Positions 15,025-16,200 of a stretch of DNA of 16,200 nt are shown here, in pieces (position 1 is the stretch's first letter; the number at the start of each line of letters is the position of its first letter). The stretch lies in assembly GCA_936931335.1 (NCBI GenBank), contig CAKZIH010000211.1:1-16200 (forward strand), read 5' to 3'. Source of the stretch: an uncultured Nostocoides sp. Its GTDB lineage: Bacteria; Actinomycetota; Actinomycetes; Actinomycetales; Dermatophilaceae. The notes beneath the pieces were generated by a model that did no database searches, had not been told where the DNA came from, and saw only the letters and a program-made list of their open reading frames with translations. A program made the translations under genes and the position numbers.

Positions 15025-15931
15025 GTCCACCCGCGCCATTGGTCCGCCCGCGCTCTCCCGCGACCGGGCCGAGGACCTGGCCCGGCAGGCCCTGGTGCGC
15101 GGCGCCGACCTGGCCGGTTCGGCGACCCAGCGCTGGCGGGCCCTGCCCGAGCTGCTGATCTGCGGTGGGCAGCGCTGCGGCACCACGTCGATGTACAAGG
15201 CGCTGATCCAGCAGCCGACCATCCTGCGGCCCACCTGGCGCAAGGGCGTGCACTATTTCGATGTGGCCTACCCGGGGCACTCGCTGGACTGGTATCGCCG
15301 CCACTTCCCGCTGCGGGCCCAGCTCGACCTGGCCGCCCAGCGTGCGGGCGATCACGCCCTGACCTTCGAGTCCAGCCCGTACTACCTCTTCCATCCGCTG
15401 GCCCTGGATCGCATCGCCCGCGACCTGCCGCAGGTGCGGCTATTGGTCCTGGTGCGCGACCCCGTCGAGCGGGCCTACAGCGCCCACGCTCACGAACTCG
15501 CCCGCGGCTATGAGGAGTTGCCATTCGCCGAGTCCCTGGCCGCGGAGGAGAGCCGACTGGCCGGCGAGGTGGAGCGGCTGGTGGCGGATCCGGCATACGA
15601 GAGCCATGCGCACCGTCACCAGGCCTATCGCAGCCGCGGCGAATATGCGAGCCAGCTCGAGCGGGCCGCGCAGCTCATCGGCCGCGAGCGCATCCATGTC
15701 GTCGACAGCCACCGGTTCTTCGCCGAGCCCGAGGCCGTGCTCGATGGGGTGCTGGACTTCGTGGGCGTCAAGGGTCGACCGGTGACCCGCTTCGAGCGGC
15801 ACAATGCACGTCCGCGGCTGCCCCTGGACCCGGGTCTGGCGCGGGAACTGCGCGCGCACTACCGGCCGCATGACGAGGCGTTGACCCGCTGGCTCGGCCG
15901 CGCTCCCTCGTGGGCGGAGGAATCGTCCTGA
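15017..15931 (+). CDS. Sulfotransferase, heparan N-sulfotransferase-like subfamily (second of two)
   Basis: The product is 304 aa. LLICGGQRCGTTSMYKAL (47-64) is the 5'-phosphosulfate loop, and LLVLVRDPVERAYSAHAHE (142-160) holds the 3'-phosphate Arg/Ser residues. KGVHYFD (76-82) and ESSPYYLF (118-125) are the other landmarks of the PF00685-type family that contains heparan-sulfate sulfotransferases and many bacterial polysaccharide or Nod-factor-type enzymes. It differs clearly from the sulfotransferase at 7221-8210: there is no CGCG motif and the P-loop is GGQRCGTT rather than GLGRSGST. It is cytoplasmic by sequence, so it would act on lipid-linked repeats before export. The ATG at 15017 lies in an 8-bp overlap (ATGCCTGA) with the kinase-fold gene. 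The exact acceptor is unknown. Confidence 0.9.
   Translation: MPESTRAIGPPALSRDRAEDLARQALVRGADLAGSATQRWRALPELLICGGQRCGTTSMYKALIQQPTILRPTWRKGVHYFDVAYPGHSLDWYRRHFPLRAQLDLAAQRAGDHALTFESSPYYLFHPLALDRIARDLPQVRLLVLVRDPVERAYSAHAHELARGYEELPFAESLAAEESRLAGEVERLVADPAYESHAHRHQAYRSRGEYASQLERAAQLIGRERIHVVDSHRFFAEPEAVLDGVLDFVGVKGRPVTRFERHNARPRLPLDPGLARELRAHYRPHDEALTRWLGRAPSWAEESS
15916..15920 (+). promoter_or_regulatory. Ribosome binding site pointing to a CTG start for the flippase
   Basis: GGAGG is followed 7 nt later by CTG at 15928-15930, in the flippase frame. No ATG, GTG or TTG lies at the right distance. The nearest alternative, GTG at 15910, lies upstream of this site and has no ribosome binding site of its own. 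Confidence 0.55.
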
Positions 15932-16200
15932 GCGAAACATCCGTCGCTCGCCTGCGTAGCGGCAGCAAGCTCAATCTCGTCGGTGCGGCGATCAATACCG
16001 TCTGCACCCTCGGGGTGGCCTTGGCCACCACCCGCGCCCTGGATCCCGGCGGCGCCGGGGTCGTCTTCGCGCTGACTTCGGCATTCCTTATGGCGGCGAC
16101 CATCCTGCGCCTGGGGACGCCGACCGCCCTGGTGCTCTTCATCGCCCGGGAGAAGGACACCGGCGGGCTGCGCTCGCGCGCCTTCGTGCGCGTCGCGGTA
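15928..16200 (+). CDS. Wzx-type polysaccharide flippase, N-terminal part (cut by window end)
   Basis: At least 91 residues are encoded and the frame is open at the window edge. It begins LSETSVARLRSGSKLNLVGAA (first residue read as Met if CTG is used). A membrane helix follows (about 18-36, through INTVCTLGVALATTRAL), then DPGGAGVVFALTSAFLMAATILRLGTPTALVLFIARE. This is the usual opening of polysaccharide transporters of the MATE/MVF superfamily, where a hydrophobic helix is followed by L-x-P-x-x-x-G and a G-T/A-x-x-A-L motif. It would move undecaprenyl-linked repeats across the membrane. The CTG would form a CTGA overlap with the sulfotransferase stop, like the ATGA overlaps elsewhere in the locus. 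A GTG at 15910 is the alternative start. The family call is good but rests on a fragment. Confidence 0.75.
   Translation, partial: MSETSVARLRSGSKLNLVGAAINTVCTLGVALATTRALDPGGAGVVFALTSAFLMAATILRLGTPTALVLFIAREKDTGGLRSRAFVRVAV

Noticed and set aside
13774..15243. Long open frame on - opposite the kinase-fold and second sulfotransferase genes
   Set aside because: The plus-strand genes show catalytic motifs and coupled starts. The minus frame is His/Gln/Gly-rich shadow.

Overview
The window is GC-rich DNA with G or C at most third codon positions, AGGAG-type ribosome binding sites, some GTG (and perhaps one CTG) starts and tightly overlapping genes. Together with a fused isobutyryl-CoA mutase and a PspC-domain membrane protein, this points to an actinobacterium. 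I cannot name the genus from sequence alone. There are no rRNA or tRNA genes, no CRISPR array, no insertion sequence and no sign of phage.

Layout. (1) 1-155 is a regulatory stretch with a perfect 14-bp palindrome and a 10-bp direct repeat. It precedes a PspC-domain membrane protein (156-716, +). (2) A hairpin at 728-777 lies between that gene and the convergent icmF (818-4051, -). IcmF is a B12-dependent fusion of the cobalamin-binding domain, a MeaB-like GTPase chaperone and the mutase barrel. It has its own putative promoter just downstream of a strong terminator (4116-4150) that closes the next transcript. (3) 4177-11048 (-) is a compact five-gene operon. In transcription order it encodes a large secreted beta-propeller/PKD protein, a PAPS sulfotransferase, a GT2 glycosyltransferase, a fused Alg14/Alg13-type (GT28-like) glycosyltransferase with a repetitive tail, and a GH26-like lipoprotein. 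(4) A roughly 250-bp divergent control region (11062-11315) separates it from (5) a second operon on + (11316 to the window end). That operon encodes a Wzz-type chain-length/copolymerase protein, a Wzy-type polymerase or ligase, an aminoglycoside-phosphotransferase-fold kinase, a second sulfotransferase of a different subfamily, and the start of a Wzx-type flippase.

Taken together, 4177-16200 reads as most of a Wzx/Wzy-dependent exopolysaccharide locus split into two divergent operons. Glycosyltransferases build a lipid-linked repeat, Wzx flips it, and Wzy polymerises it under Wzz control. The two sulfotransferases and the kinase-like enzyme are candidates to decorate the glycan. The lipoprotein hydrolase and the secreted propeller/PKD protein would act outside the membrane. 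The initiating phosphoglycosyl transferase is not in the window and may lie beyond its right edge. Almost all junctions are 4- or 8-bp overlaps, so translation is probably coupled.

The most unusual points are the pair of unrelated sulfotransferases (a predicted sulfated actinobacterial polysaccharide), the LDG nonapeptide tail of the GT28-like enzyme, the kinase-fold enzyme inside the polymerisation operon, the P-loop-less cytoplasmic domain of the Wzz-like protein, and a possible CTG start for the flippase.
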